64,000 bases of DNA from Philopedon plagiatum (GCA_963971165.1 OZ020190.1:4092001-4156000); one strand, 5' to 3'; shown: positions 34,013-46,745, counted from the first letter of the stretch. Notes: generated by a model not told the origin, from the letters alone. Numbers and translations are program-made.

Positions 34013-34486
34013 TATATTTATATTATTACGGTACCAACCAAAAAATAAAACGAAAACGTAACTGGAATCACGCGCATTTTGCACAGCTAGTGATTACATT
34101 TATTTTACCCCGTTCTTCACATTAAGAAACTAGACTCCAGAGTTTTAATCTGTTTGTGAGATTTGCCAAGCACTCTACGAAAACAGCAATTTACTCCGAT
34201 TCTTAAAATTACTTTTATAACGAAAACAAAACAAACCGAAAAAAATTGACCGTCGCAGATAATTAGATTATGTTGCAACAAATTCACTTAAAAATTTTGA
34301 TTGAAGCCCTGTAATTAAATTTTGCAGAGAGCGCACGAAACGATGACACAATTTGAAATGATAATTCTATTACACTATTTCAACTGACAGAACCGAAATA
34401 AAATAATCAACGAGTGATTAATGTCTCTAACCAGATTTTATATGTCCTTTTTTATTATTTTACAAAAAATTTAAACAATATATAGG
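34013..34486. other. No gene seen
   Basis: AT-rich stretch between two repeats; nothing recognised. Confidence 0.3.
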
Positions 34487-35829
34487 ACAAGCAATAGAGC
34501 GATTTGTCGTGACATTAATCTTATTAGGAAACCGCGTGTGCCATCATCTGAAAGACGATCCGTAGATGATTCCTGTTATAAATCCAACTCTGAAATTTTT
34601 TCCATTAATTTATTATAAACATTTTTAAGCAAAAAACCGCGATTTTTTTAGTTTTTTGCTTATAAAATGAAAAGTAATGAAGCAATCTTAATGATGTAAA
34701 TGGACGATTTGTAGAGAATAGAAATACGAACAAAATGAGAGGTCGAACGTCCCGATAGGATAAGTAGCAACGGAGAAAATCCGGAAAAACCGGAAAATTA
34801 AGAGATTTTTTTTAAATTCATAAATCGGTCATTTTTAAACGTAGAGGGCTCAAACTTTGGGAAAAAGTAGTAACTTATAGCTATTTTATGTGTGCAAAAC
34901 CCCGACGCTGTCCGACGATTAGTTTTTCCACAATCGTCATTTTAATTTTTCAACACACTATTTTGCAACAGGTCTGGATGCTCTATGGATCGTCCAATTT
35001 TAATTATTGAAACGGATTCGAAAAGTACAAGCTTAATTGAACAATATGTATATCTTAGTTTTTCCATAAAATGCTACGAAACCGGTTGAAAATGCACGTA
35101 AAGATGCGTGAAAATGGCTGAACGCGCGAATATTGGCGCCCCTTCGCTCCGCTTCTCTCCCGCTACGCGTCATCTTTCGCGCGCTCAGCCATTTTCACGC
35201 ATTTTTACGTGCATTTTCAACCGGTTTCGAAGCATTCTATGGAAAAACTGAGATATACATATTGTTCAATTAAACTTGCACTTTTCAAATCCGTTTCAAT
35301 AATTAAAATCGGACGATCCATAGAGCATCCAGACCTGTTGCAAAATAGTGTGTTGAAGAATTAAAATTACGAGTGTGGCAAAACTAATCGTCGGACAGCG
35401 TCGGTGTTTTGCACACATAAAATAGCTATAAATTACTACTTTTCCCAAAGTTTGAGCCCTTTACGTTTAAAAATGGCCGATTTATGAATTTAAAAAAAAA
35501 AACTCTTAATTTTCCGGTTTTCCGGATTTTCTCCGTTGCTAGTTATCGTATCGGGACGTTGGACCCCTCATTTTGTTCGTATTTCTATTCTCTACAAATC
35601 GTCCATTTACATCATTAAGATTGCTTCATTACTTTTCATTTTATAAGCAAAAAACTAAAAAAATCGCGTTTTTTTGCTTAAAAATGTTTATAACAAATTA
35701 ATGGAAAAAATTTCAGAGTTGGATTTACAACAGGAATCATCTACGGATCGTCTTTCAGATGATGGCACACGCGGTTTTCTAATAAGATTAATGTCAAAAT
35801 ATCGCTAATATTTTGCTCTGTTGCTTGGC
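34487..35829. repeat. 1.34-kb palindromic foldback, ~640-bp arms
   Basis: Arms 34487-35130 and 35176-35829 are reverse complements at roughly 95%, with coordinates mirrored around 35153 for most of their length. Markers: GACATTAATCTTATTAG, GATGATTCCTGTTATAAATC, GGTCTGGATGCTCTATGGAT, CGTGAAAATGGCTGA(A/G)CGCGCGAA. The ~45-bp centre (ATTGGCGCCCCTTCGCTCCG...) is GC-rich. The outer ~15 bp differ by small indels. No ORF. Confidence 0.85.
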
Positions 35830-36482
35830 CTAATAGCAAAGTACTCGTGTAAGCCACGACAAACTAATTCTGTTGAACCAAAACGAATGTTTTTTAAAAA
35901 AAATATTTGAAAAATAAAAATTTTCATTTTCTACCTGGATTTTTTTTTATAAACTTAGGCAGTGACGGGTTTAGGGGGGGCGCAGGACGCGCCTTGTACA
36001 AAATAGATTTAAATAAGAATTTTATAAAAATTAATATTGTAACATAAACATTAACAATTCCTACATATTATTCTACAAAATATTATGAACAAAAACAAAC
36101 ATTGCCGGTATTTAAAATGAATTATACCACAGAAATATGAATATAATTAAATAGTTTTTTTTTCACACAATCTTTTGAGAGAAATTTTTTCAAAAAACCG
36201 CTTTTTCCAAAACGGATTAACGAAACTTTTCTAAAATATTTTCTCGAATACTCATATTTCGAACCTACATTTTTTCAAAAATGTCCTGACAGCTTTTTCA
36301 AAGATGCTTTTTTGATAACGAACTTATGAAAAATTTTCTCGAAAATACGTATTTCGAAAGTACATTTTTCCAAAAATGTCTTCAAACAAATTTTTAAAAA
36401 ATAGGTACATTCTCCGAAAATCTACTTTTTTCAAAAACAATATCTTTAGAAAACTATATTATGAACTCCATTAGCTTGGAAA
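35830..36482. other. No gene seen
   Basis: AT-rich; several loosely repeated TTTTTCAAAAATGTC(C/T)T phrases between 36240 and 36450 suggest an old internal duplication. Confidence 0.3.
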
Positions 36483-36880
36483 ATGTTAACAAAAAAAAGA
36501 CGAAAAAAGATCCTGAACAAACATAAACGCATCTTTTTTGGGTTAGATCGGATTTCCCTAAAAAAATATTGCTTTAAATATAGACTTATTGTTGGACTTC
36601 AAAAGTATACCTACTTCTTTGAAAACTATATTACCATTATTTCAATGACCAAAATATTATTGGAATCCAATAAATTTTTAATATTAATATTAAATATTAT
36701 CGCAAGTTTATTGTTGAATTTGTATTTTTTAGACATGGTTTCCACCAAATCTACCTGTAACTTTAGGAGATATAAAAAGTTTACTGTGTTCGCGTCAGTG
36801 TGGTGGAATAAAATGTGTTTTTTAATATTTAAATGTTTACAGAAAGTCTAAACAATATATGTTTAATAATACTAAATAAA
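36483..36880 (+). repeat. Interspersed repeat family B, copy 1
   Basis: Matches, inverted, 46040-46180 (first half) and 45300-45535 (second half). Both copies keep an open stretch reading IASLLLNLYFLDMVS and FTVFASV, but the copies differ by indels and no known domain is present, so I treat it as a repeat and not a gene. Confidence 0.6.
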
Positions 36881-37499
36881 AATTATTTTAAAATAATAAA
36901 GCGTGTTTCATTTGTTTAAAAAGAATAAAAATAATATAAATTCTTCATTATATTAAATAAGAGTAATTGTTCTTCAAAACACGAATATTATTGAATTTAA
37001 ACAACAATTTTTTCTTTCCATTGGAAGTTACATTAAATTAATTACTGTCGTAATTGAAACAATCATAACTATTTTGCATCAAATGAGGTGCATATGTGCA
37101 TATTCTTACGAATAAACTTCTAGTGAAACCAATGATAGTTTGCATTGAATTTAGAACAGTGTATTACTGGCATCAAATAATTGATATATTTGAACAATCC
37201 ATTAAACACCAATGAAACCTTATATTTCAAGCAATCTTATAATTTATTGGTTAACAATGATAAACTAATCATTGAAATAAACCGAATTTGTATTGTGCAA
37301 TACGGAATAGAGTGTGTCATTGAGTGAATGGGTATCCAATTCAATATACGATAGTGTTTTTGATTTGTTCAAATCAAATCAAATTGTACCACGATTTGTT
37401 CAAATCTTTATTGTATAAGGAATTTTCAGGTGGTATAGAGAACTGTTTTTTAATTTTACATATTTACACGTACCCCTGACAGGTAGACTTCATTAATAT

Positions 37500-38165
37500 T
37501 TTTTTAAATTCATAGTATAAAACTTATGCTTGGTTTATGCAGACCACTTTAAATTTAATTTAACCCTAATTTAACTTTACATTTAATTTAGTGCGAGTTA
37601 AATACACACGAAGGCATAAGAGCGTTTATCCACGACTTTAATTTAATTTTGCTTTAATTTTACTTTAAGAAGTTCGCCAACTTTTATCTTCTTAAAGTTA
37701 AATTAAATGAAAATGGAGTTGCGCATGTGCGAGCTGACCTGGTAATATAAAATTCCCTAGACCGAAATCGGAACCGAATTCTAACCCTTCTTTTAATGTT
37801 TATAACATTTTTTTCTGTTAAAAAACTTAATTTTATCCATAATTTACAAGCAATAAAAACCACGAAACGATAACAATAGCCAAACGCAGAAATGAAAATG
37901 ACAGCTGGCGTAAAAATTTCCCAAACTACTGCCAACCTTTCACACTTTTGGTCGTATGTGCGCCTGCGTAAATGAAACATAAATAATCTGTATAAATGCC
38001 CTGAAATTCTCTTAAAGCAAAATTAAAGTTAAATTAGGGTTAAATTAAATTTAAAGTGGTCCGCACAAACCAACCTTAAGTTGTCTTATTCTTACACTTG
38101 TCATTTTAAAACTTTTGGTTGTCAAATTATTCGACCGGACTAGCGTCGGAGAATCTGGCTGAAAA
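37500..38165 (+). repeat. Repeat family A copy split by a MITE
   Basis: ATTCATAGTATAAAACTTA (to 37526) continues after the insert as AGTTGTCTTATTCTTACACT and CCGGACTAGCG...GAGAATCTGGCTG (38079-38165). Uninterrupted copies at 10100-10200, 40556-40640 and 46715-46740 show the empty site. Confidence 0.7.
37527..38075. mobile_element. PIF/Harbinger-like MITE, 48-bp TIRs, TTA flanks
   Basis: The left end GCTTGGTTTATGCAGACCAC then TTTAAATTTAATTTAACCC matches the inverted right end GGTTGGTTTGTGCGGACCAC with the same continuation (three mismatches in 48). TTA lies on both sides (37524-37526, 38076-38078). TTA target duplication and such ends suit PIF/Harbinger MITEs. No transposase. Confidence 0.75.
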
Positions 38166-38601
38166 TCTGGTGAAAGTATACAATTGAATAATAATAATTT
38201 ACTCTAAATTAGAAAATATAGTTCATTAAATACGGGTGTAAAAATTTTAATTTTTTGTCATTATTCAATTTTTATGAAATGCCGAACAAAACGAAACGAA
38301 ACCTTAATATGATATACATTTTTGAAATCTCCACAAAAATTTCTATCGGATAAAGTAATATTCACGGGAATCCACTTAAGCTAAGAAGAGACAGTTAATC
38401 AAAAAAAAACTTTTTTAAAGAGAGTTACAAAATTAAAATTTTTCTGCTCTAATTGAGCTATTATAAATTCCTGACAATCGTTAATGAAACTTGAATATTC
38501 ACGGGAATTCTTTTTAGGTTAAGAGATATAGTTGATTAAATAAAAGCCTTTGGAAACGAGGCTCAAAAATTTTAATATTTTACCTCAATTCGGTTTTTAA
38601 T
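38166..38601. other. No gene seen
   Basis: AT-rich sequence between repeat family A and the next palindrome. AATATTCACGGGAATNC occurs twice (about 38350 and 38500) ~150 bp apart, an old duplication. Confidence 0.3.
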
Positions 38602-39562
38602 AAAGGGCCTAGCCGGTTAACTATATGAAAAGTGCCCCAACGTCGTTTCCATGTTCTTACCTCGTAAATTATTGTTCTTTGACAGAAACATTTTTACACC
38701 AAATTTCAATCCCCTCCTCTCAGTAATGAGGCAGATATGGGGGTGGCAACCCTTAACTTAAACATTCATTATCTTTAAAACTATTTGAGATATCTCAATG
38801 AAATTGTAACTGTGCATAGTTATTTATAAGGTTTATATAATATAATTTTTTCAGATTTTTATCTTATTAATAAATGGTAAAAAAAGATGTTTAATTTTTA
38901 GCGGTGGTTTATCATACTTACCCCCGGAGTGACACCAACTAAAAAAAATTAGTATAATCGTTTATTCTCTAGTAATATCATAAAAAAATTACACAAAGCT
39001 CGAATAGGTGGAACATTGTTAAAAAAAATAAAAATCAATGTGACATATAAAATGCAGCATATATTTTGGCGAATTAATGTAAGTATAAGTCGTACAAATG
39101 AAGGAATCGGGAATAACACATTAATTTTGATTTTTTTTAACAATGTTCCACCTATTCGAGCTTTGCGTAGTTTTTTTATGTTATTACTAGAGAATAGACG
39201 ATTATACTAATTTTTTTTAGTTGGTGTCACTCCGGGGGTAAGTATGATAAACCACCGTTAAAACTTAAACATCTTGTTTTTTACCATTTAGTAATGAGAT
39301 ACAAATCTGAAAAAATTATATTATATAAACCTTATAAATAACTATGCACAGTTAAAATTTCATTGAGATATCTTAAATAGTTTTAAAGATAATGCATTTT
39401 TAAGTTAAGGGTTGCCACTCCCATATCTCCCTCATTACTGAGAGGAGGGGTTTGAAATTTGATGTAAAAATGTTTCTGTCAAAGAACATTAATTTCCGGG
39501 TTAAGAACATGGAAACGACGACGTTGGGGCACTTTTCATATAGTTAACCTGCTAGACCCTTT
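38602..39562. repeat. 960-bp palindromic foldback, ~430-bp arms
   Basis: Ends AAAGGGCCTAGCCGGTTAAC and, inverted, AAAGGGTCTAGCAGGTTAAC. Arms mirror around 39082 at roughly 90%, through GAAAAGTGCCCCAACGTCG, ACCCCCGGAGTGACACCAAC and GAATAGGTGGAACATTG. The mirrored 64-codon frames at 38949-39143 and 39016-39210 are the same DNA read twice. No transposase. Confidence 0.85.
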
Positions 39563-39699
39563 CTAACAATAAAATATTTTGTCTCTTTCATTAATGTTAT
39601 CATCTGAAAAAGGAAGGTACAGAACTGGAAAAGGTTACTAGCAAGTTTATAGGTACATGTTTGAACTTGAATACCTCGTAGAGTATCTCTAATCGGTGC

Positions 39700-39925
39700 A
39701 TAAATGTCCTGGTGGATGGTCACTCATCTAACTTCGCTGGCGTACCCCAAGGTTCAGTCCAGGCACCAACCTTACTTCTTCCTCACATTAATGAGCTGTT
39801 TTTTCAGCTACCAATCCCATCCATAGTTACGTAGGCGATAGTAAGTACTCTTCACTCCATTATTCAATTTTCCAAACAAGCCTCGAACCAAAAGCGAGGT
39901 AATAGACGTAGATTTATGTACCGAA
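39700..39925 (+). pseudogene. LINE RT fragment
   Basis: GATGGTCACTCATCTAACTT, then GCTGGCGTACCCCAAGGTTC and TTCCTCACATTAATGAGCTG match the palm of the LINE at 19741. The catalytic box reads SYVGDS (YADD changed). About 225 bp survive, with small deletions. Confidence 0.8.
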
Positions 39926-42224
39926 TTTTTTTTAGGTGACATGCTCGTATTCAGACTTCTAAAGGTCTTACGGAAATTAATAACATTGCAAGACTGATAT
40001 CGAGGAAAATGTGACTGAGCACATTTTTAATTATTGCTCAAAAATTTGTTTTCAATAAATTTTTATATTTTACTTCTTCACACGCTTTTAAAATACCTAC
40101 TCTACTCTGTAAATTTTAACACTCTATTTTAAATGATCACTTTTTATTCCCCTTTTATAGAACATGGGTGTGTTTGAGAGGTGATAGAGATGGCTTTTGT
40201 GTATCATAAAATAGGGCGATAAAAGCTAAAAGGGAACCTGATTTTTATTGCAATATCAAAAACATGTTATATACAAAGTAACACGACTGGTGTCATGATG
40301 CGATGTAATGATAAATGATAATATATTATACAAGCCTGTAACCTACATACCTATTACCAAATAATATGTTTATTACTAGAGGAATACCTTAGTTCCAGAA
40401 ATACAAACAGTATTTTTAACTAATATCCAATTAGCATATTTAGATAAAATTAGTGCATATTTTTAATAAAATATGCATATGTATATATTTTGGATAAATT
40501 TAGATGCATATATTCCGCCCTCTGCTTATTATACAAGGATAACAAAACATAGTCTTCAATTCAGAGTATAAAACTTAGTTGTCTTATTCTTTCACTTGTC
40601 AGTTTATAACTTTTGGTTGTCAAATTAAACCGGACTGGTTGTAAATTTTTATCTCAATTTAGTTTTAATTAGTTTCTGGAGAGAGTCTTTAACGAAACCT
40701 TATATTTTTGGAATCTCCAGAAAATTTTCCAGCGGTTAAAGGAACATTCGCGGACATTCGCTTTAAGTAAGAAGATAAAGTAAGATTCAAGCAAGAAGAA
40801 GCCGCGAGCGTCATAGGCATGAAGACATCACGCGTGCTCTGTCTCGTTTTAGAATAGTCCTGGCTTAGTTGCTGGAAATCGATATACCAGTGGCGTAGTC
40901 CCTTTAAACAAGGCTATTTTAATTAAATAATTATTGGATTAAGAAATAATTGCAAAAATTAAAACTAATGGTTCAATGATTGTGTGGATTTATTATTTAT
41001 TACTTTATATGTACAGCGGCATCCTTAAAGTTCGCGTTATATGAAAAAAAAATCATTTCCTATTTTCAAGAAAATTTTGGGTATTCTTGATAAAAGTTAT
41101 TGCACGCATAATCACAGTTGAAATTAAATATACAAAATGTCAAAAAATAAAAAGAATGTGATTCGTCGAAACCAAATATATTTAAAACGAATATTTTTGT
41201 GAACCAAAAACTTTTTTAGTAAGATGAATACTCTGGATTTGATCGGTCTTTGTGAAATTTACACCAAATTTTGTCATAAACTATTCACATCATGCTCATC
41301 TTCTATAGCTTTTGATTTGGGTTGTTCCAGAAATTTTCTATTTGAATGTTGTTGCTATAATTAACTGTAAATTTTGATAACGCCAGAAACGTATTTGATA
41401 CCTGCACAAACTGTTATCAAAAACAGAATGTTATTGTGCTCTAGTTTTTGAAATAAACATACAATTAAGAATTTCAATTTGGTCGTTTCAATAAAGGCCT
41501 GAGTAAAAATTGTACGTACTGGTTTTTCTTCTTTACCACGTGCACTCAACAAAAAAAAATCCTACAAAAGTGAACAGTACTGTGTCAGCTGTGAAAAACA
41601 CATTTGATGTTATTAAGTTTAGGAAAATTTAATATTAGGCAGGCGGAATTGAATATTCAGCAAGTGGTCTACAGAGAAAAATATTTTTGGACCTCTTGTT
41701 TAGATGGTAATAAAAAAGGCAGGAAACGATCCTGAGAAAACCTAAACAAACCTGAGCAATCCTGCTCAGATTCGCCTTTTATGGGTTTGGTAAAGTTTTT
41801 TTAGGTTCACTCATGCTTTTCCTTTTCCTCTAATAGAAAAGTAGTTTTAATAAAGGTATATTTTATTTTTGTTCTATCTAAAAGTATCGGGAAATCTTTG
41901 GAATACGGAGAATATCCAGTACATTAAGTTAATATAAACGTAAATAAGGCCCTTTATGTGGGATGCGCAAACAGAGATAAAAGTATATGCTAACAAATAA
42001 GCTTTATAAACAGAATTCGCATAGAAACACAGAAACCGTGTTGTTTCAGACGTTTCTTTAATAAATCTGCGTAATGATGCGTCCAGCTTAGTTGAGCTGC
42101 TTTTTACAGTCCACCATTTCTTTTATAAAAGCTAAGTAGAGTCCATTTGCTGTAATTTCAAGCCTTTTACGTCATCGTGTCGAAATTATTGTATTAGGAA
42201 ATGGGAAGTAGTTTTATTTATGAG
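39926..42224. other. No gene; copies of repeats E, A and F
   Basis: 40130-40260 (-) is repeat E; 40556-40640 (+) is the 3' part of repeat A; 41700-41828 is repeat F. A TATACCAGTGGCGTAGTCCC motif at 40889 resembles a hAT end without a partner. The 63-codon minus frame at 41361-41552 is unrecognised. Confidence 0.4.
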
Positions 42225-42422
42225 ACAGCCCACGTACTATGAGCATCTGAAGAGAAGGGAAATGTAATTTATTGACACGAAATTTAAAAGATTGGTGGTT
42301 GAGAGGGGAAAGGAAAAAGTCTGCAGGCAATTTGTTCCGTAATCTGGAAACCCTAAGTATAAATGAGCGAGAGAAGTGAACTGTTAGGCTTTTGTAGATG
42401 GACAGCAAAAGGGATGCATCGG
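42225..42422 (-). mobile_element. LINE 3' end, short copy
   Basis: Minus strand: LRNKLPADFFLSPLNHQS-like C-terminus, CTTCAGATGCTCATAGTACG and then GTGGGCTGTCTCATAAATAA. The final words match the SINE end GTGGGCTGTCAGAAGATAAA better than they match the other LINE copies. Confidence 0.75.
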
Positions 42423-42772
42423 TATAATTTAAAAAGCAGCCAAATGACAAATGACGTCAGATATTGTCTGAAACATGCGTCGCTGTTTCGTGCTGCGTTC
42501 CTAAATTCTATCCGTTTTATCTTTTTGCTCGGAATTTTTAACGGCCATGTGATCAATCGAATTGTGTTCAACAATTATTAGTCAACAGCCTGTTAAAAAT
42601 AAGGAGCACAGCCTCGACTGTATATTCAGATGCCTATATTTAGCACACCTAAACCGAATTGTTAATCTGTGACGTAAATAGAAAATATTTGTTGCTTGCG
42701 TAGAGTTCGTTTTATAATTATAGCGTAATTTGTGTATAATCTTCAGGACATAATTAAGAAAATAGGCGAAGG
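42423..42772. other. Insert between two LINE pieces
   Basis: 42444-42580 matches 22340-22410 inverted (AAATGACGTCAGATATTGTC, CATGTGATCAATCG). Together with the flanking LINE pieces this looks like one repeat separating two LINE insertions. Confidence 0.4.
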
Positions 42773-44250
42773 CAAAACATCTGCAGGCAATTTCTTCCAT
42801 AATCAGGAGACCCTATAGGTAAGTATGACCGAGAGAAGTGGAATGTCCTAGGCTGGACAATAAACGAAGCATACGTAACGCGCCTCTTGTTGTTCTATTA
42901 GGAACAGTCAAGGAAGAAATTGGAGTGGCTGGTTCTTCAGAGCAAAATCCGTGAAGGTAACGGTAGAAAAGGGATAAATCCCCACCAGCGCTGCGATGGC
43001 CGAGAGAAGGGAGTTTCCTTGTGACGACTGAGTCATTGATAAGTCGAATGACTCTCTTTTGGATAGAATCAAGGATGTTAAGTGTAGAAGGCAACGCCGT
43101 TCCCCAGATGTGGGAACAATACTCTAGGTTAGGTCTTATTTCGGAAACATAGAGAGTGTGTGAGTTGAAAGGGGATAAGTATTTTCTGGCTCGAAAGAGA
43201 AAACCAAGCATTTAGCTGCTGATGGGGTAAAATAATGTGTTTGTGCAATTGTGCCAGTTGAGATCAAGGTCGAAGACGATGCCAACAAGATCGAATGTTT
43301 CATTGTTCTGTAGCGCTTGGCTATTCATATGGATGGAGTAAGTGTTGCCAGATTTTTTACGTGACAGGAAGCAAAACTGGATTTTGGAGGTGTTGCGTTT
43401 AACTGAACAAGGTCTTTGGCACCTCAGTCTAAGCGCAATGCATTGATGATCTTGGGAAAGAGATAGGTTCATAGATCTGCGTCTATGATCCAGCTCTTGA
43501 TACGAGACTTGTCTGGAAAAATTAATGTTGGAGTGAAGAGTGCTATCGTGATCGTAACTGTGGATGGGATTGGTTGTTGAAGAGAGTCGGTCATTAATGT
43601 GCAGAAGAAATGGGGTTGGTGCTAGGATTGAATCTTGGGGTTTGGGGTATGCCAGCATAGATGAGATGGAAGTTAGATGACCGTTCACCATGCCAGGATA
43701 AGCTGCCGATCCAGGTACATAGTTTAGGAGGGAGACCGTAAGAAGGTAGTTTATTGAGGTGTGCGGCATGCCATACTTGATCAAAGGCCTTGGAAATATC
43801 AAGAGTAACAATCTGGGACTCGCCATGAAATTCGAGAGATTTGTTCCAGTTATGTGTGACAAAGCTAAAGGATCAGCTGTGGATCTTTGGTGCCGAAATC
43901 CATACTGTCTGTTATGGAAAATTTGGTGTTTTTCTAGATATTTTTGAATTTGCAAGTTGATTACTTTCTCCATAACGTTGCTAAAAACAGAGAGAAGAGA
44001 ATTGGGTCTATAGTTGGATGGAAGGGACTTGAAACCTTTCGGCGGAACAGGCTGCACACGAGCAGTCTTCCAGCTGTCTGGGAAGATACCCTTGTCATAG
44101 GACATCTGGAAAAGACGTGGTAAGATGGGTGCAAGTTCTAGAGCGCATTTTTTTAGAACAATTGCTGGTGTGACGAGATTAAAAAGTTTTTTAAGTTTCA
44201 CAGTAACGTCGACTAGCAAATGCGCCGCGTTGACGTCAATGGATTTTGAA
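42773..44250 (-). pseudogene. CR1/Jockey-like LINE, longest RT copy in the window
   Basis: Minus strand, two abutting open stretches. The RT starts with KSIDVNAAH and TPAIVLKKCALELAPILPRL; GIFPDSWKTARVQPVPPKG; YRPNSLLSVFSNVMEKVI; IFHNRQYGFRHQRSTADPLA; a degraded HMASPRLLLLIFPRPLIKYG block where a frameshift scrambles the ISKAFDQVW motif; VNGHLTS; then LAPTPFLLHINDRLS, IHSYDHDSTLHSN (catalytic YADD changed to YDHD); and after a shift PNLEYCSHIWGTALPSTLNI, DSIQKRVIRLIN, SLFYRYLHGFCSEE. The endonuclease is missing. Dead but the least truncated copy. Confidence 0.85.
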
Positions 44251-45299
44251 ATATTTCACCATATTATGAAATGATTCAAATCTTGACACCAGATTTAAAT
44301 ATCGTTTGCGTATTAGAAGGTTGGGTTGCAGATTAAAACGATGTATAGATCGTAAATGTCAGTGTGTACCTAGTCTTATTTTCGGTAAAAGAAATAAGGT
44401 GTTTTCTTACCAATGGGTAGTAAACTAATATTACCGGATCCACGTACTGCATCAACGTAAACGTACGCCCGGGGTAATAAAAGCGAAATAATAAAAAAAA
44501 ACCCTCTCGACTATTCCTTCAGCCATTTCCTTAATATAGCGGTGTAATGGCGCGTTCACATGGTAAAACTGCCGTAAAAAGTAATTAGGAGAACATATTT
44601 AATCATCACATCTCGGTATTGTGTTTGTCTTCTGGATGTCTGGAACTTTCGACTGGTAGATGCTGTGACTAAGAAGGAGAGCGAGCTAGTGACTCCGAGA
44701 GAGACGGAACGAGTCGTAAATGGCTTCTACATTTCCAGAAGTTTTAATGAAATGTAGAGACCGTGAAGGTTTTTGATTTATTCGTCTGCTTTTTTCGGGA
44801 TTACGTTTTCTTTGTGGAATAACCTACTTTCTTGTATTTTGTCGGTTTATTTATTGAAGAATTAAATTTAGGCAAAGTAAAGGAATGTATAATTTTTTCT
44901 TAAATAAATGCTAAGCCAGAAATACATCAATACACTAATAATAGTATATTATACAACGATTATATAATGATGGCTATTAATACATGAGCATTAAGTAACG
45001 ACACGAGCCTTGGCCATTATATGAGAGTTGCATACACTATTTTTTCTGCCACCATCATTATTTGTATTAAAAAGCGGCCGCTTGATTAAAAAGGTTTGGG
45101 TTTAAAATCGGCTAATAATGCGGTTTCGTACTGAAAATTTGTATCATAATGAACAAATATTATGAAACGTATCGAAGGCATTTAATTTGAATATTAGAGC
45201 AGGTACGAGAGTAGAAAAAAGTTTTAAGATGTAGAACTGATTTAACCTTACGAGTAGATCTTCTAGGTGACGAGTTAAGGCGGGGCTACACCAAACTGG
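44251..45299. other. No gene seen
   Basis: 44930-45010 shares ATAGTATATTAT(A/G)CAACG and ATAATGATGGCTATTAA with about 25540-25590, a small dispersed repeat. 45235-45285 has a degraded start of repeat A. Nothing else recognised. Confidence 0.35.
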
Positions 45300-46180
45300 G
45301 CTAGCCCACTGACGCGAACACCGTAAACTTTTTATTTTTATTTAACTCTAAATATAGGATCTCCTTCTTTGTAAAACTGTCTCCTTTGGCTTGTATGGGT
45401 ACAGGAACAACTTTGACACTGCATTCGAATCTCCTAAATTTACAGCTAGATTTGATGGAAACCATGTCTAAGAAATACAAATTCAACAATAAACTTGCGA
45501 TCATATTTAATGTTAATAGCTTTTTAATAATACGTATCGGCTGAGTAAACAATCATATAAAATAAACTAACCAAGAGAGATTTACAAATAAAAAAAACAC
45601 ACTTATTACTGCAAAGCTTTTTAGATTTGTTTTACTTACCATAAAACACTGAAATAAGTTGCTCCAGTCTTGCAAAAGATCTATTATTTTTGGCGTACGA
45701 CTATTCAACGAACAAAGAAAAATTCTAACCTCTTCAAGGATGTCCGCGAGCAATAGAAATAATATTTCAGCCAACAATAGGACCCATTGAATTAATATTT
45801 TTTATTATTTCTCCAATACCTTATATGTTTTAAAGGAGTGTTTATTTTAATTGAAATTATATAAGGATTATTGACTTAATTTTTACATTTTTTATTTAAA
45901 CCGTAGTTCTTGTTCGTTTAATAAAATATATTGTAATTTGAATCCCACCGCCTACAAATAGCTATTTTTCGCCCTATTATATTTAAGCATTCCAATCAAA
46001 TAATTTAATATTTTGGCTCTAACAATTCTACACTCCAAGGAATATTAGAAATTTACTGGATTCTAATAGTATTTTGGTCATTGAAATAATAGTAATGTAG
46101 TTTTCAAAGATGTTGGTATACTTTTGAAGTTCAATTATAAGTCTATATTTAAATCAACCTTTTTTTTGGGTTATTTCAAT
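45300..46180 (-). repeat. Repeat family B copy 2, split by ~500 bp
   Basis: 46040-46180 and 45300-45535 match the two halves of 36483-36880 in reverse; 45536-46040 is extra. The extra part contains a 74-codon minus frame (45553-45777) that runs into a GTAAGT, but no domain or acceptor supports an exon. Confidence 0.5.
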
Positions 46181-46469
46181 TATGTTTTGTTGAGACAATA
46201 TTAACTTTAATATAATTCATGTGACAGTGGTCAAAAACAGTACGATTATTGAAAATAGCATATCAGTGTTTTCTGTGTATGATAATATTAATTTGTTTCC
46301 GAGTTCTGATTTTTGCCCTAATTCCCCATAAGAGCCCTGCACCGTGTGTTGTCACTTTCGATTTTACGCTATAGATCCCCCGAAACGAAATTCTGAATAC
46401 GCCACTGTTTGTATTCTACAATTGTTCATAAGTCGTCATTAAAAACATTAACGTTCAAATTTACTAAAA

Positions 46470-46745
46470 AGGTTTATGATTTAGTTTAAATTAAGATCTT
46501 CTAGTTGATTGGTTAGGTTTTGACAAGGTTTTCGTCCAGCCATTGTCAATAAATTATCAATTTAAACTGATGGGTTATTCTAATATTTCAGCGGTTTGCT
46601 TGGTTCCCAAATGCTTTTCATCTTGAAACGTGATGCTAGAATGAATTTAGTTCTATTACCCTAGAAATTTTTCTTTATAAATTTGCAAAAAAACTCAGAA
46701 ACAAATTCATGGTATAAAACTTAGTTGTCTTACTCCTACAATTAA
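46470..46745 (+). repeat. Repeat family A, copy
   Basis: Matches 9853-10135: AAGATCTTCTAGTTGAT, TTGACAAG(G/T)TTT, TTTGCTTGGTNCCCAAATG, TAGAATGAATTTAGTTCTAT, AACTTAGTTGTCTTA. Diverges after 46745. Confidence 0.7.

Noticed and set aside
36483..36851. 122-codon gene with paralogue at 45300
   Set aside because: The two copies share a repeat at DNA level with indels and no domain; treated as repeat family B.
38949..39210. Pair of similar 64-codon genes on opposite strands
   Set aside because: They are the same palindromic DNA read on both strands.
45553..45777. Host exon on the minus strand ending at GTAAGT
   Set aside because: No acceptor, no recognised domain, and AT-rich composition like the surrounding repeat.
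40890..46406. CAGTGGCGTA motifs as two ends of one 5.5-kb hAT element
   Set aside because: The 8 bp outside the two motifs do not match.
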